DNA of 64,000 nucleotides from NCBI GenBank assembly GCA_051747385.1, contig JBNJGB010000011.1, positions 124,001 to 188,000 on the forward strand. Direction: 5' to 3'. Under the pieces are notes generated by a model. That model was given only the letters and a program-made list of their open reading frames with translations. It searched no databases and had not been told where the DNA came from. A program made the position numbers and the translations under genes. Below, piece after piece: positions 50,153-58,542 of this stretch (position 1 is its first letter; every line of letters begins with the position of its first letter). The DNA is from JBNJGB01 sp051747385 (GTDB lineage: Bacteria; Myxococcota_A; UBA9042; PHBI01; JACKFB01).

Positions 50153-52390
50153 ATGCGCGGTGGGACAGCGACGACGGGGTGGCGCCACGCGACGTCGGTG
50201 GTGATCACGGCGGCGGTGCTCGGCGCGTGCGCCGGGGATCGCCCGGCCACCCGGACCGACGGCCCGGAGATCGAGACGCCGCCGACGGCTCCGGACGCCC
50301 CCTTCCAGCGCTTCCGGGTGCCGATCATGGGCACCGTCCTCGAGATCGTGGTCCCGGCGGAGCGGGCCGAGGAGGCTGCGCGGGCCGTGGTGGAGGTCTT
50401 CACCGACGTCGACGCGCGGATGAGCGAGTGGAAGGAGTCGTCGCCGCTGTCCGAGGTGAACCGACGAGCCGGGGAGGCGGTCCCGGTGCCGCCCGAGCTC
50501 CGGAGCCTGGTCCACCGCGGCCTCCGCATCGGGGACCGGACGGACGGCGCCTTCGACGTCACCTGGGCCGCCCTCTGGGGTCTGTGGGATTTCCGCGCGG
50601 AGGATCCGGAGGTCCCCGCCCCGGAGGAGATCGCCGAGCGCGTGGCAAAGGTGGACCACACCAAGGTCGAGGTCGACGACGAGGCGGGCACGGTCCGCCT
50701 CGACCCCGGGATGAAGGTGGGCCTGGGCGGGATCGCGAAGGGCCACGCCCTCGATCGGGCGGCCGCCCGGCTGAGGAGCATGGGCGTGGAGGACTTCCTG
50801 CTGTCGGCCGGAGGGCAGCTCTACGCGGGCGGGACCCGCGACGGGGAGCCCTGGACGCTGGGGCTGCGCGATCCGCGGGGTCCGGCGGCCGACGCCTTCG
50901 CCTCCCTGGACGTGCGGGACGCCTCCGTGGCCACGAGCGGCGACTACGAGCGGTACTTCGTGAAGGACGGCGTCCGCTATCACCACATCCTCGACCCCCG
51001 GACGGGCATGCCGGCGCGCGGCCTGCGGAGCGCCACGGTGGTCTCCCGCGACGCGACGCTGGCGGACGCCCTGGCGACGGCCTTCGTGGTCCTGGGGCCC
51101 GAGCGATCCCTGGCGCTGGCGCGGGGAGACGATCGCGTCGAGGCGGTCCTCGTGGACCCGGACGGCGGCCTCCACGTCACGCCCGGGCTGAAGGACGGCC
51201 TCCGGACCCTGCACCCGCCCCGCGCGGGTTCCGACGCCGCGCCGCCGATGCCGTGGATCCGCGACGACTGGGACGCCGCCGTGGCCAGGGCCCGGGCGGA
51301 GGGGAAGCCCCTCGTCGTGGACCTGTGGGCGCCGTGGTGCCACACGTGCCTGTCCATGAAGCACTACGTCTTTCCGGATCCCTCTCTCCGGGCCCTGGCC
51401 GACCGCTTCGTCTGGGCGTCGCTGGACACCGATCGGGAGGCGAACGCCGAGGCCCTGGAGCACCTGAAGCCCGAGGTCTGGCCGACCTTCTACGTGGTCG
51501 CGCCGGACGGGACCCTCCAGGCCCGCCACGCCGGTGCGACGAGCGTCGAGGGCTTCCGGGCCTTCCTGCGGCGGGGCGAGCAGGCTGTCCTCGAGGGGCG
51601 CGACCTGGACCGGGACGATCCCCTGTTCCACCTGCGGCGGGGCGATCGCCTGGCCGCGGAGGAGCGCTACGCGGCTGCCGAGGAGGCGTGGGCCGCGGCC
51701 ACGGAGCGGGCGCCTGAGGGTTGGGAGCGGACGCCCGAGGTCCTCGTCCGCCGGATCCGGGCCCGGTATCGCCGGGCGCAGTACGGGGGCTGCGCGAAGT
51801 TCGGCCGCGCGCACCTGGCGGAGGCCGTGGCGAACCGCGACGCGAGCGCCGGCGACTTCTCGAAGTACGCCCTCCGCTGCGCCGACCGGCAGGACGACGA
51901 GGGCCTGGCGCGCCGTGTCCGCGAGGCCCTGGTCGCCGAGGACGGGTCGCTCCGGTGGGCGCTGTCCGGCGACGGGCCGCGCCCCATGTCCACGGACGAT
52001 CGGAGCGACGCCATGACGACCCTCCGGGAGGCGTGGGAGGCCCTCGGGGACGAGGCGCGCGCCCGGACGGTCGCGGAGAGACAGGCCGGGCTGCTGGATC
52101 GCGCCGTGGAGGACGCGCCGAATCCCCGGGCAGAGATGACGTGGGCCTGGCCGCGCGCCGAGGTCTACGTCCACCTGGGCCGGGGCGAGGAGGTCCTCCC
52201 CTGGCTCGAGGCCCTCGCTGCGAAGCTGCCGGACGAGTACGACCCGCCCTACCGGCTCGCGTGGGTCCTGCACCGCCTCGGGCGCGACGACGAGGCCCTC
52301 CCCTGGGCCGAGCGGGCGTACGAGAAGGCCTACGGCCCCCGGAAGGAGCGCATCGGCGAGCTCCTGGAGGCCCTCCGCGCAGGCCGATGA
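50153..52390 (+). CDS. apbE: ApbE FMN transferase - thioredoxin - TPR-like fusion lipoprotein
   Basis: 745 aa. Lipobox VLGACAGD near residue 25. Residues ~45-345 are ApbE (FAD:protein FMN transferase): MGTVLEI, GAFDVTWAALWGLW, GLGGIAKGHALDRA, SAGGQLYAGG, HHILDPRTGMPARG. Residues ~370-480 are a thioredoxin-like domain with WCHTC (Cys396, Cys399). The last ~265 residues are helical repeats (TPR-like; ALPWAERAYEKAYG). ApbE attaches FMN to Thr in (D/S)GATx(S/T); such a target is encoded at 44434-45021. The thioredoxin part may keep target or partner Cys reduced. GGGAGG precedes the ATG. Confidence 0.85.
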   Translation: MRGGTATTGWRHATSVVITAAVLGACAGDRPATRTDGPEIETPPTAPDAPFQRFRVPIMGTVLEIVVPAERAEEAARAVVEVFTDVDARMSEWKESSPLSEVNRRAGEAVPVPPELRSLVHRGLRIGDRTDGAFDVTWAALWGLWDFRAEDPEVPAPEEIAERVAKVDHTKVEVDDEAGTVRLDPGMKVGLGGIAKGHALDRAAARLRSMGVEDFLLSAGGQLYAGGTRDGEPWTLGLRDPRGPAADAFASLDVRDASVATSGDYERYFVKDGVRYHHILDPRTGMPARGLRSATVVSRDATLADALATAFVVLGPERSLALARGDDRVEAVLVDPDGGLHVTPGLKDGLRTLHPPRAGSDAAPPMPWIRDDWDAAVARARAEGKPLVVDLWAPWCHTCLSMKHYVFPDPSLRALADRFVWASLDTDREANAEALEHLKPEVWPTFYVVAPDGTLQARHAGATSVEGFRAFLRRGEQAVLEGRDLDRDDPLFHLRRGDRLAAEERYAAAEEAWAAATERAPEGWERTPEVLVRRIRARYRRAQYGGCAKFGRAHLAEAVANRDASAGDFSKYALRCADRQDDEGLARRVREALVAEDGSLRWALSGDGPRPMSTDDRSDAMTTLREAWEALGDEARARTVAERQAGLLDRAVEDAPNPRAEMTWAWPRAEVYVHLGRGEEVLPWLEALAAKLPDEYDPPYRLAWVLHRLGRDDEALPWAERAYEKAYGPRKERIGELLEALRAGR

Positions 52391-52428
52391 CAGCCAGCCG
52401 GTGGGGTGTCCGGCACCGGCGTCGGCGC

Positions 52429-52678
52429 CTGTCGAATGGCCACAACTCGCCGAGAGCCCGCGAAGCGTGGTCGAGGACGTGGTCGGGCTCGCGGGGCCCG
52501 GCGTCTCGCCCCCATCGGGGGTGGGCTCCGGGCCGGGCCGCGCCGCCGGGGCCGGCGGATCGGGGAGTGACCGCCGCGGACGGCGATCCTGCTGCATCTT
52601 CTCCATGTCCTCCGCGGCTTTGCGGCCCGGCGCCTTGGCGCGAGCCCTCTGGAACTGGGGACATGTGTGTGATCGGCG
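52429..52678 (+). repeat. Dispersed repeat B, copy 2
   Basis: ~250 bp, about 80% identical by eye to 32630-32891 with the same orientation; differences are mostly substitutions and one ~6-bp deletion. It begins 39 bp after the ApbE stop. Shared landmarks: GCTCCGGGCCGGGCC, GGATCGGGGAGTGACCG and CGCCTTGGCGCGAGCCCTC. No coding potential is conserved between the copies. Confidence 0.75.
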
Positions 52679-52715
52679 GGCGCCGGCGGTTCGGCGACCC
52701 GCGCCGGGCGCCTCG

Positions 52716-52922
52716 TCACTCCTCCTCGCGGAACTCCTCGTAGCAGGCGTCGCGACAGGGCTCGAACGCGTCGGACTCGCACTGGTCGAGGGAGACGTTC
52801 GCGCCGCCGCAGTGCTCCTCCCGGCAGTCCTGGAGGCAGGCGTTCAGCCCCTGGCCGACGTCGGCCCACATGAGCACGATGATGAGGACGATGATGGCGA
52901 CCACGATGACGATCACGCGCAC
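52716..52922 (-). CDS. Small Cys-rich single-pass membrane protein
   Basis: 68 aa from a GTG at 52922, with GGAGGAGG 7 nt upstream. Residues ~1-20 are one hydrophobic helix (IVIVVAIIVLIIVLMWAD), then a tail with six Cys (ACLQDC, HC, QC, PC, AC), including two CX3C pairs like those of disulfide-linked helical hairpins. Function unknown; probably exposed to the periplasm. Confidence 0.65.
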   Translation of the reverse strand: MRVIVIVVAIIVLIIVLMWADVGQGLNACLQDCREEHCGGANVSLDQCESDAFEPCRDACYEEFREEE

Positions 52923-53031
52923 GGGCACCTCCTCCGCTCCGTGACCGTAGCACGAAGCGCCGCCGGGTGTGCGTTCGGCGCCTCCCGGTGTCGCTGGCCG
53001 GTCTGCGGGGGTCGCGGTAGGCTCGCGCACC

Positions 53032-54750
53032 ATGTCGGAGGACTCCCGCCCGCTCCATCTCCGGCCGCTCCGGTGGTTCGGCTTCCTGGCGTCCGTGGGG
53101 GTGTCGGCCGCGGTGCTCTACGCCCTGCCGACGGAGCTGCCCGAGACGGTGGACGTGGAGGCGGGGCGCTGGACCTCCATGATGCCGCCGCTCGTGGCCG
53201 TCCTGGCGGCGGTCTTCTTCCGGCGCCTGCTCCTCGCGCTGGGCGGCGGGGTGCTCCTGGGCTCGCTCCTCCACCACGGGGTGGACATGCCGGCGGGCTT
53301 CCGCGACTACCTGTGGGTCAACGTCGCCGACCCGTTCAACCTCTACATCCTGGGCTTCACGTTCACCCTCGTGGGGATGGTGAACGTGATGAGCCGGGCG
53401 GGCGGCACCCACGGCCTGGTGGAGGTCATCCGCAAGGTGGCCCGCCGGCCGCGCTCGACCCGGGTGGCCACGGGGCTGATGGGGCTGGCCATCTTCTTCG
53501 ACGACTACGCCAACTCCGTGGTCATCGGGACGACCATGCGGAAGCTCACGGACCGCATGCACATCTCCCGGGAGAAGCTCGCGTACATCGTGGACTCCAC
53601 CGCCGCGCCCATCGCGGGCCTGACGCTCGTGTCCACCTGGATCGCCTTCGAGGTGAGCCTCTTCCAGGAGATGGGCGATCAGCTCGGGCTGGGCATCGGC
53701 GGCTACCAGATGTTCCTGAACGTCCTGCCCTACCGGTTCTACTGCCTCGCGGCCCTGGTGATGGTCTTCGCCGGCGCGGCGACCCGCCGGGACTTCGGCC
53801 CCATGTTCGAGGCGGAGGAGCGCGCGGCCCACACCGGCCAGCTCCTCCACCCGGACGCCGAGCCCATGGGCACGGAGGTCCTCGACCAGATCCAGCCCCC
53901 CGAGGACGCCCCGCTCCGCTGGTTCAACGCGGTGATCCCCGTGGCCGTCGTCCTCGTGGGCGTCGTGGGCGGCATGCTCTGGTCGGGCCGGGGCGCCGTG
54001 GCGGAGGAGGGGCACGCCTTCTCGCTGCTCGACGGGACGACGTGGCGCCTGGCCTTCGGCGGGGCCGACTCGGCGCAGGTGCTCTTCTGGGTCTCCGTCG
54101 CCGGGAGCCTCGTCGCCATCGGGCTCGCCGTCGGCCAGCGCATCCTCCCCCTCCGCGAGGCCCTGCACGCCTGGGTCCTGACGTTCCGCGCCATGTGGCT
54201 GGCCGTCACGATCCTCATCCTGGCCTGGGCCATCAAGAGCGTCTGCGAGAGCCTCCACACGGACGGCTTCCTCATCGCCGTGCTGGGCGGCGAGATGCCC
54301 CTGACGGCCCTCCCCCTGGTCACCTTCCTGCTCGCGGCGCTGGTCGCGTTCTCCACCGGCACGAGCTTCGGAACCATGGGCATCCTCATCCCGGTCGTCC
54401 TGCCGCTGGCCCACGCCCTGGACGCCACCGAGCAGGGCCAGCTCGTGTTCTTCTGGCTCACCGGCGCGGCCGTCCTCGACGGGGCCATCTTCGGCGATCA
54501 CTGCTCGCCGCTCAGCGACACGACGGTGCTCTCCTCGGCGGCCAGCGGCTGCGATCACATCGAGCACGTCCGCACGCAGGTCCCCTACGCCGTCACCGGG
54601 ATGGTGCTCGCCGGCTCCCTCGGCTACCTCGCCGTCGCGTTCGGCCTCCCGCGGGCCGCCTCCTGGGGGCTCATCCCCGTCGCCGCGGTCGTGGTCTACT
54701 ACACACTGGGTCGCCGCGTCCCCAACCCGGAGGAGTTCGCCAGGGGCTGA
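53032..54750 (+). CDS. NhaC-family Na+/H+ antiporter
   Basis: 572 aa, about 12 membrane helices. Conserved text includes GLAIFFDDYANSVVIGTTMRKLTDRMHISREKLAYIVDSTAAPIAGL, FSTGTSFGTMGILIPVVLPL and LDGAIFGDHCSPLSDTTVLSSAASGCDH, all typical of the NhaC/MleN-like ion-transporter family. It would exchange Na+ (or a carboxylate such as malate/lactate) for H+. The ATG at 53032 is preferred to the in-frame upstream GTG because it starts the protein at the usual length; no strong ribosome binding site is visible. Confidence 0.88.
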   Translation: MSEDSRPLHLRPLRWFGFLASVGVSAAVLYALPTELPETVDVEAGRWTSMMPPLVAVLAAVFFRRLLLALGGGVLLGSLLHHGVDMPAGFRDYLWVNVADPFNLYILGFTFTLVGMVNVMSRAGGTHGLVEVIRKVARRPRSTRVATGLMGLAIFFDDYANSVVIGTTMRKLTDRMHISREKLAYIVDSTAAPIAGLTLVSTWIAFEVSLFQEMGDQLGLGIGGYQMFLNVLPYRFYCLAALVMVFAGAATRRDFGPMFEAEERAAHTGQLLHPDAEPMGTEVLDQIQPPEDAPLRWFNAVIPVAVVLVGVVGGMLWSGRGAVAEEGHAFSLLDGTTWRLAFGGADSAQVLFWVSVAGSLVAIGLAVGQRILPLREALHAWVLTFRAMWLAVTILILAWAIKSVCESLHTDGFLIAVLGGEMPLTALPLVTFLLAALVAFSTGTSFGTMGILIPVVLPLAHALDATEQGQLVFFWLTGAAVLDGAIFGDHCSPLSDTTVLSSAASGCDHIEHVRTQVPYAVTGMVLAGSLGYLAVAFGLPRAASWGLIPVAAVVVYYTLGRRVPNPEEFARG

Positions 54751-54932
54751 CCGGGAGCGGTTCCAGCCGCCGCCCTGCGGTCGTTGCGTCGCGCGGCGCC
54801 GGGGCGTACCACGGACGTGCACGCGGAGGGCTCCTGGGCGCCGTCGGCGTCCCCCGCTGCACGTGCCCCGGCCCCGGCGGGAAGTGGAGCCCGTGCGAGG
54901 ATGACTGACCGCGCCAGCCCCCGAGGAACGCC

Positions 54933-55973
54933 ATGCACGACCACCCCACCACCTTCCCGAGCATCCGCGCCCTGTCCAGGCTACCGTGGTTCGAGCTTCG
55001 CGACGACGGGCTCCTCGGAATGGCGGATCCGGACGTCGGCCCCGTGGTGGACAGCCACACGCACCTCGCCCTCGCGTTCGCGTCCCTCCGGCAGGTGGAC
55101 CTGCAGTCCAGCCCGGGCCCCACGGAGCACTACCTGTCGATGGAGCGCCCCCTGGACTTCGACGTCTACGTGAACCGCAACTTCACCGAGGACGACCTGG
55201 GCCGCATGAAGCGGGACCTCAGCCTCAAGAGCATGACCGCGGGCGGGATGCGCCGCACCCACACCATCCCGAACCTCCTCCGCGAGATGCGCGCCCTCGG
55301 CGTGGCGCGGTCGGTCCTGCTCCCCATCGAGCTCCCGAAGATCTCCCGGAACGCCGAGACCTGGCTGGAGGTCACGCGCGACGAGGAGGAGCTCGTCTGC
55401 TTCGGCTCGGTCCACCCGTACGACAAGGACATCGCCGATCGCCTCGCCCGCCAGAAGGAGATGGGCGCCCGCGGCGTGAAGATCCACCCGGCGACGCAGC
55501 TCATCACCCCGGATCACCCGAGGGCGCAGGCGGTCTATCGGGTGTGCGCGGACCTGGACCTGCCCGTGCTGTGGCACTGCGGGCCCGTGGACATCGAGCC
55601 GGCGGCGGGCCGCTACTGCTCCCAGGTGAAGCACTACTGGCCGGCCATCCACCACAACCCGGACACCACCTTCCTCCTGGGCCACAGCGGCGCCATGCAG
55701 GTGGAGCTGGGACTGCAGCTCGCGAAGACCTATCCGAACGTCTGGCTGGAGCTGTCCAGCCAGTCCCTGCCGAGCATTCGCCGGATCCTCGAGGAGGGCC
55801 CCGCGGACCGCATCGTCTTCGGCACCGACTGGCCCTTCTATCCCCTGGCCATCCAGCTCGCGAAGGTGCTCATCGCCACCGAGGACGACCCCGGGATGCG
55901 GCGCCGCGTCCTCCGCGACAACGCCTCCCGGCTGCTCGGCCTGGGCGATCTGGCGGAGGCCGAGGCGGCCTGA
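54933..55973 (+). CDS. Amidohydrolase-family TIM-barrel protein
   Basis: 346 aa. VVDSHTHLAL near residue 38 is the HxH metal motif; KIHPATQLITPD, VLWHCGPVD, LGHSGAMQ and FGTDWPFYP supply the later Lys/His/Asp metal or catalytic positions of the amidohydrolase-2 group. Members are decarboxylases or hydrolases; the substrate is unknown. No signal peptide. The ATG has GAGGAACGCC upstream. Confidence 0.85.
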   Translation: MHDHPTTFPSIRALSRLPWFELRDDGLLGMADPDVGPVVDSHTHLALAFASLRQVDLQSSPGPTEHYLSMERPLDFDVYVNRNFTEDDLGRMKRDLSLKSMTAGGMRRTHTIPNLLREMRALGVARSVLLPIELPKISRNAETWLEVTRDEEELVCFGSVHPYDKDIADRLARQKEMGARGVKIHPATQLITPDHPRAQAVYRVCADLDLPVLWHCGPVDIEPAAGRYCSQVKHYWPAIHHNPDTTFLLGHSGAMQVELGLQLAKTYPNVWLELSSQSLPSIRRILEEGPADRIVFGTDWPFYPLAIQLAKVLIATEDDPGMRRRVLRDNASRLLGLGDLAEAEAA

Positions 55974-56067
55974 GTCCCGGGGGCTCTGCTCGAAAACGTG
56001 ACCCGGATCACTCCCTGGTCGGGTTCGCGGCCGGCCGGCGTACCCGCCCTCGGCGCGGATGTCTCCG

Positions 56068-56235
56068 TCAGAGCGTGGAGCCCACGAAGGGAAGCTCCCG
56101 CCGGCGGAACAACAGGATCCTCGTCGGCGACGCCAGGGCGAGGACGAGCATCATCACCCTGCGACCGCCGTCGCCCTGCACCTCGAGGCCCAGGCGCGTG
56201 GCGTGGGCGCTGATGCCGCCGATCATGACGGCCAT
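56068..56235 (-). CDS. Possible small protein after the PGRP-like gene
   Basis: 55 codons beginning MAVMIGGISAHATRLGLEVQGD, with one hydrophobic stretch (MMLVLALASPTRILLF) and a basic tail. It begins 12 bp after the stop of the upstream lipoprotein gene, but no GGAGG precedes the ATG. Not a recognised family; might be spurious. Confidence 0.3.
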   Translation of the reverse strand: MAVMIGGISAHATRLGLEVQGDGGRRVMMLVLALASPTRILLFRRRELPFVGSTL

Positions 56236-56246
56236 GGTGGGAGGTG

Positions 56247-56867
56247 CTACGGACCCGTGCGGGAGGGGGAAGCGTCCGGCTCCTCGCTCGGCCGGTCCTG
56301 CCGGATGGGCCGCACCACCTCGATCTCGAGGTCCGGATAGTGCGCCTCCAGGGCCTCCACGAGGCGCTCGTGGCCCTCCTCGCTCCCGCTCAACACACGG
56401 ATCTCGTCCCGGCGCAGGGCGTCGTCGCGCCGGGCGGCGTGGGCGAGGTCCAGGACCTGCGTGATGCTCCCGGAGTCCGCCACGAGGAAGTGGGCGCCCT
56501 CGTGGTCGGCCGCCAGGTACTTCATGGCCTGGCCGCCCCGAAGCCCCGGCAGGAACTCGATGTGCACACGTGAGAACCTGCTCCGTCGCTCCGGATCGAA
56601 GCACAGCGGGACGGGCTCTCCGCCGGCGTCTCGTGCCGCGTCGACCTCGCTCCGGCACTGATCGCGCAGATCCATCTCCCGGGCGTGCGCGACGAAGGGG
56701 ACCACCCTCAGGCGCTCGTCCGCCACGTGGATCTCCCCCTCTCGATAAGGGGTTTCCGCCTCGTCGGCCTCGCCGGGGCGCTCGCTGCCCTGTTCACGAC
56801 AACCCAACGGTGTTGTGATCCAGATCAAGAACGCGAGGCTCAAAATGGAGCACCATGTGCGCCGCAT
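56247..56867 (-). CDS. Lipoprotein, possibly a divergent peptidoglycan-amidase-like protein
   Basis: 206 aa. Signal peptide with a lipobox (TPLGCRE, near residue 24). The text HFLVADSGSITQVLDLAHAARRDDAL loosely recalls the amidase-2/PGRP family (HYLIDRDG-type strand), but the zinc His and catalytic residues cannot be matched with confidence. The ATG at 56867 gives the signal peptide. Divergent from hemN, with an FNR-like site lying inside its first codons. Confidence 0.55.
   Translation of the reverse strand: MRRTWCSILSLAFLIWITTPLGCREQGSERPGEADEAETPYREGEIHVADERLRVVPFVAHAREMDLRDQCRSEVDAARDAGGEPVPLCFDPERRSRFSRVHIEFLPGLRGGQAMKYLAADHEGAHFLVADSGSITQVLDLAHAARRDDALRRDEIRVLSGSEEGHERLVEALEAHYPDLEIEVVRPIRQDRPSEEPDASPSRTGP
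56815..56828. promoter_or_regulatory. FNR-box-like sequence inside the start of the lipoprotein gene
   Basis: GTGATCCAGATCAA matches TTGAT-N4-ATCAA at nine of ten defined positions. It is ~215 bp before hemN and within codons 14-18 of the divergent gene, so it might act on either promoter. Confidence 0.4.
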
Positions 56868-56881
56868 ATCGTCTCCGCATC

Positions 56882-56899
56882 TTGTGTCGTTTGGCACAA
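56882..56899. promoter_or_regulatory. FNR/CRP-superfamily dyad between the divergent genes
   Basis: TTGTGTC-GTTT-GGCACAA has 7-bp arms with one mismatch, spaced by 4 bp, like the binding sites of FNR/CRP/DNR-type regulators. It lies 15 bp upstream of the lipoprotein start and 144 bp before hemN. Anaerobic induction of hemN and the cbb3 genes would fit. The exact regulator is unknown. Confidence 0.55.
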
Positions 56900-57042
56900 A
56901 TCGCCCGCGGGGGCGTGTCAGAACCAACAGGCGGTGCCGGCGGACCGGCCGCCTGCCGTGTGTCGCGCCTGTCGCTTCCCACGATCCCTGCTCCTGGCAT
57001 GCGCCTTGCTAATCCCCAGGTCGCGACGCCACGGAGGCCCCT

Positions 57043-58455
57043 GTGACTCCCACGCAGCACCGAGCCGGAACCGTAGACGGGGACATCGAGGTGACCCCGG
57101 AGCTGCTGCTCCGCTACGACCGGCCGACCCCACGATACACCAGCTACCCCACCGCCGATCGTTTCGGTGACCTCGATCACGTCGACATGGCGGCCGCGCT
57201 CGCGCGCGCGAACGCCGCGTGGGAGGTGCCGCTGTCGCTGTACGTGCACCTCCCCTTCTGCGGGAGCATGTGCGGCTACTGCGGCTGCAACGTCGTGATC
57301 ACGCAGAAGCTGGACAAGAAGCGGCGGTACATGGACCGCCTCCTCGAGGAGCTGTTCCTCGCCGTCGCGCGCCTGCCGGATCGTCGCCGGCTGGCCCAGG
57401 TCCACCTGGGCGGGGGCACCCCGAACTCGTACCCTGTTTCGGAGCTGAAGCGCCTGCTCGACAGCGTGAGACACCACTTCGAGCTCGAGCCCGACGCCGA
57501 GGTGGCCATCGAGATCGATCCGCGGGCCTCCTCCGTGGAGGAGATCCACGCCCTGCGTGAGATCGGCTTCAACCGCGTGTCCATGGGGATCCAGGACTTC
57601 GATCCGAAGGTCCAGGAGGCCGTGGGCCGCGTCCAGCCCTACGAGATGACGGAGCCTCTCGTGACGGCGGCTCGCGAGGCCGGCTTCGACAGCGTCAACG
57701 TCGACCTCATCTACGGGCTGCCCCACCAGAGCCGCGAGGGCTTCGCGAAGACCGTCGAGCAGGTCCTGACCCTGGCCCCGGACCGCATCGCGACCTTCAG
57801 CTTCGCCTACGTGCCCTGGATGAAGCCGCACCAGGCGAAGCTGGACGGCGACGCCATGCCCGCTCCGGAGGACAAGCTGGCCCTGTTCTGCGACGCCCGG
57901 GCGACGTTCATCCGCGAGGGCTACACGGCCATCGGCCTGGACCATTTCGCCCGCTCCGACGATCCGCTGACCGTGGCGCTCGCGGAGGGGCGCCTGCGCC
58001 GGAACTTCCAGGGCTACACCGTGCTGGAGAGCCCGGACGTCCTGGGCATCGGCATGAGCAGCATCAGCAACATCGGCGGCGCCTACGCGCAGAATCACAA
58101 GAAGCTGCACGACTGGCACGCGGACATCTGGAGCGGCCACCTGCCCGTGGCCCGCGGCCACGTCCTGAGCCCGGACGACCGGCTCCGCCGCGCGCTCATC
58201 GAGGACGTCATGTGCCGATTCCGCCTCGACCGCGAGGAGATCGAAGAGCGGCACGGCGTGGACATCATGAGCGACTTTCCAGAGGAGATGGCGCGCCTGC
58301 GCGCGCTCGAGGAGGAGGGCCTGGTGGTGGTCGAGGACGATCGGATCACCTGTACGCCCGTGGGCCGCCTCTTCGTGCGCATCGTGGCCTCCACGCTCGA
58401 CCCGGCGCTCCACGGCGCCAGGCGGACGCGCCCGGCCTACTCGCAGGCCGTCTAG
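57043..58455 (+). CDS. hemN: Oxygen-independent coproporphyrinogen III dehydrogenase
   Basis: 470 aa. YVHLPFCGSMCGYCGC gives the CX3CX2CXC radical SAM motif (Cys73, 77, 80, 82), and LGGGTP the SAM-binding motif. The N-terminal RYDRPTPRYTSYPTADRF and C-terminal helical region mark true HemN rather than HemW. It makes protoporphyrinogen IX without oxygen, in haem synthesis. The start is GTG with GGAGG 6 nt upstream. First gene of the presumed cbb3 operon (hemN-ccoI gap ~87 bp). Confidence 0.9.
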   Translation: MTPTQHRAGTVDGDIEVTPELLLRYDRPTPRYTSYPTADRFGDLDHVDMAAALARANAAWEVPLSLYVHLPFCGSMCGYCGCNVVITQKLDKKRRYMDRLLEELFLAVARLPDRRRLAQVHLGGGTPNSYPVSELKRLLDSVRHHFELEPDAEVAIEIDPRASSVEEIHALREIGFNRVSMGIQDFDPKVQEAVGRVQPYEMTEPLVTAAREAGFDSVNVDLIYGLPHQSREGFAKTVEQVLTLAPDRIATFSFAYVPWMKPHQAKLDGDAMPAPEDKLALFCDARATFIREGYTAIGLDHFARSDDPLTVALAEGRLRRNFQGYTVLESPDVLGIGMSSISNIGGAYAQNHKKLHDWHADIWSGHLPVARGHVLSPDDRLRRALIEDVMCRFRLDREEIEERHGVDIMSDFPEEMARLRALEEEGLVVVEDDRITCTPVGRLFVRIVASTLDPALHGARRTRPAYSQAV

Positions 58456-58542
58456 CGGGCCGTGAAAGAGGCTCGCCCGGGGACCGCCGAGGGGGCGCGG
58501 CACCGGGGGGGACGACCGGTGGCTTCCGGCCACGAGGAAACG

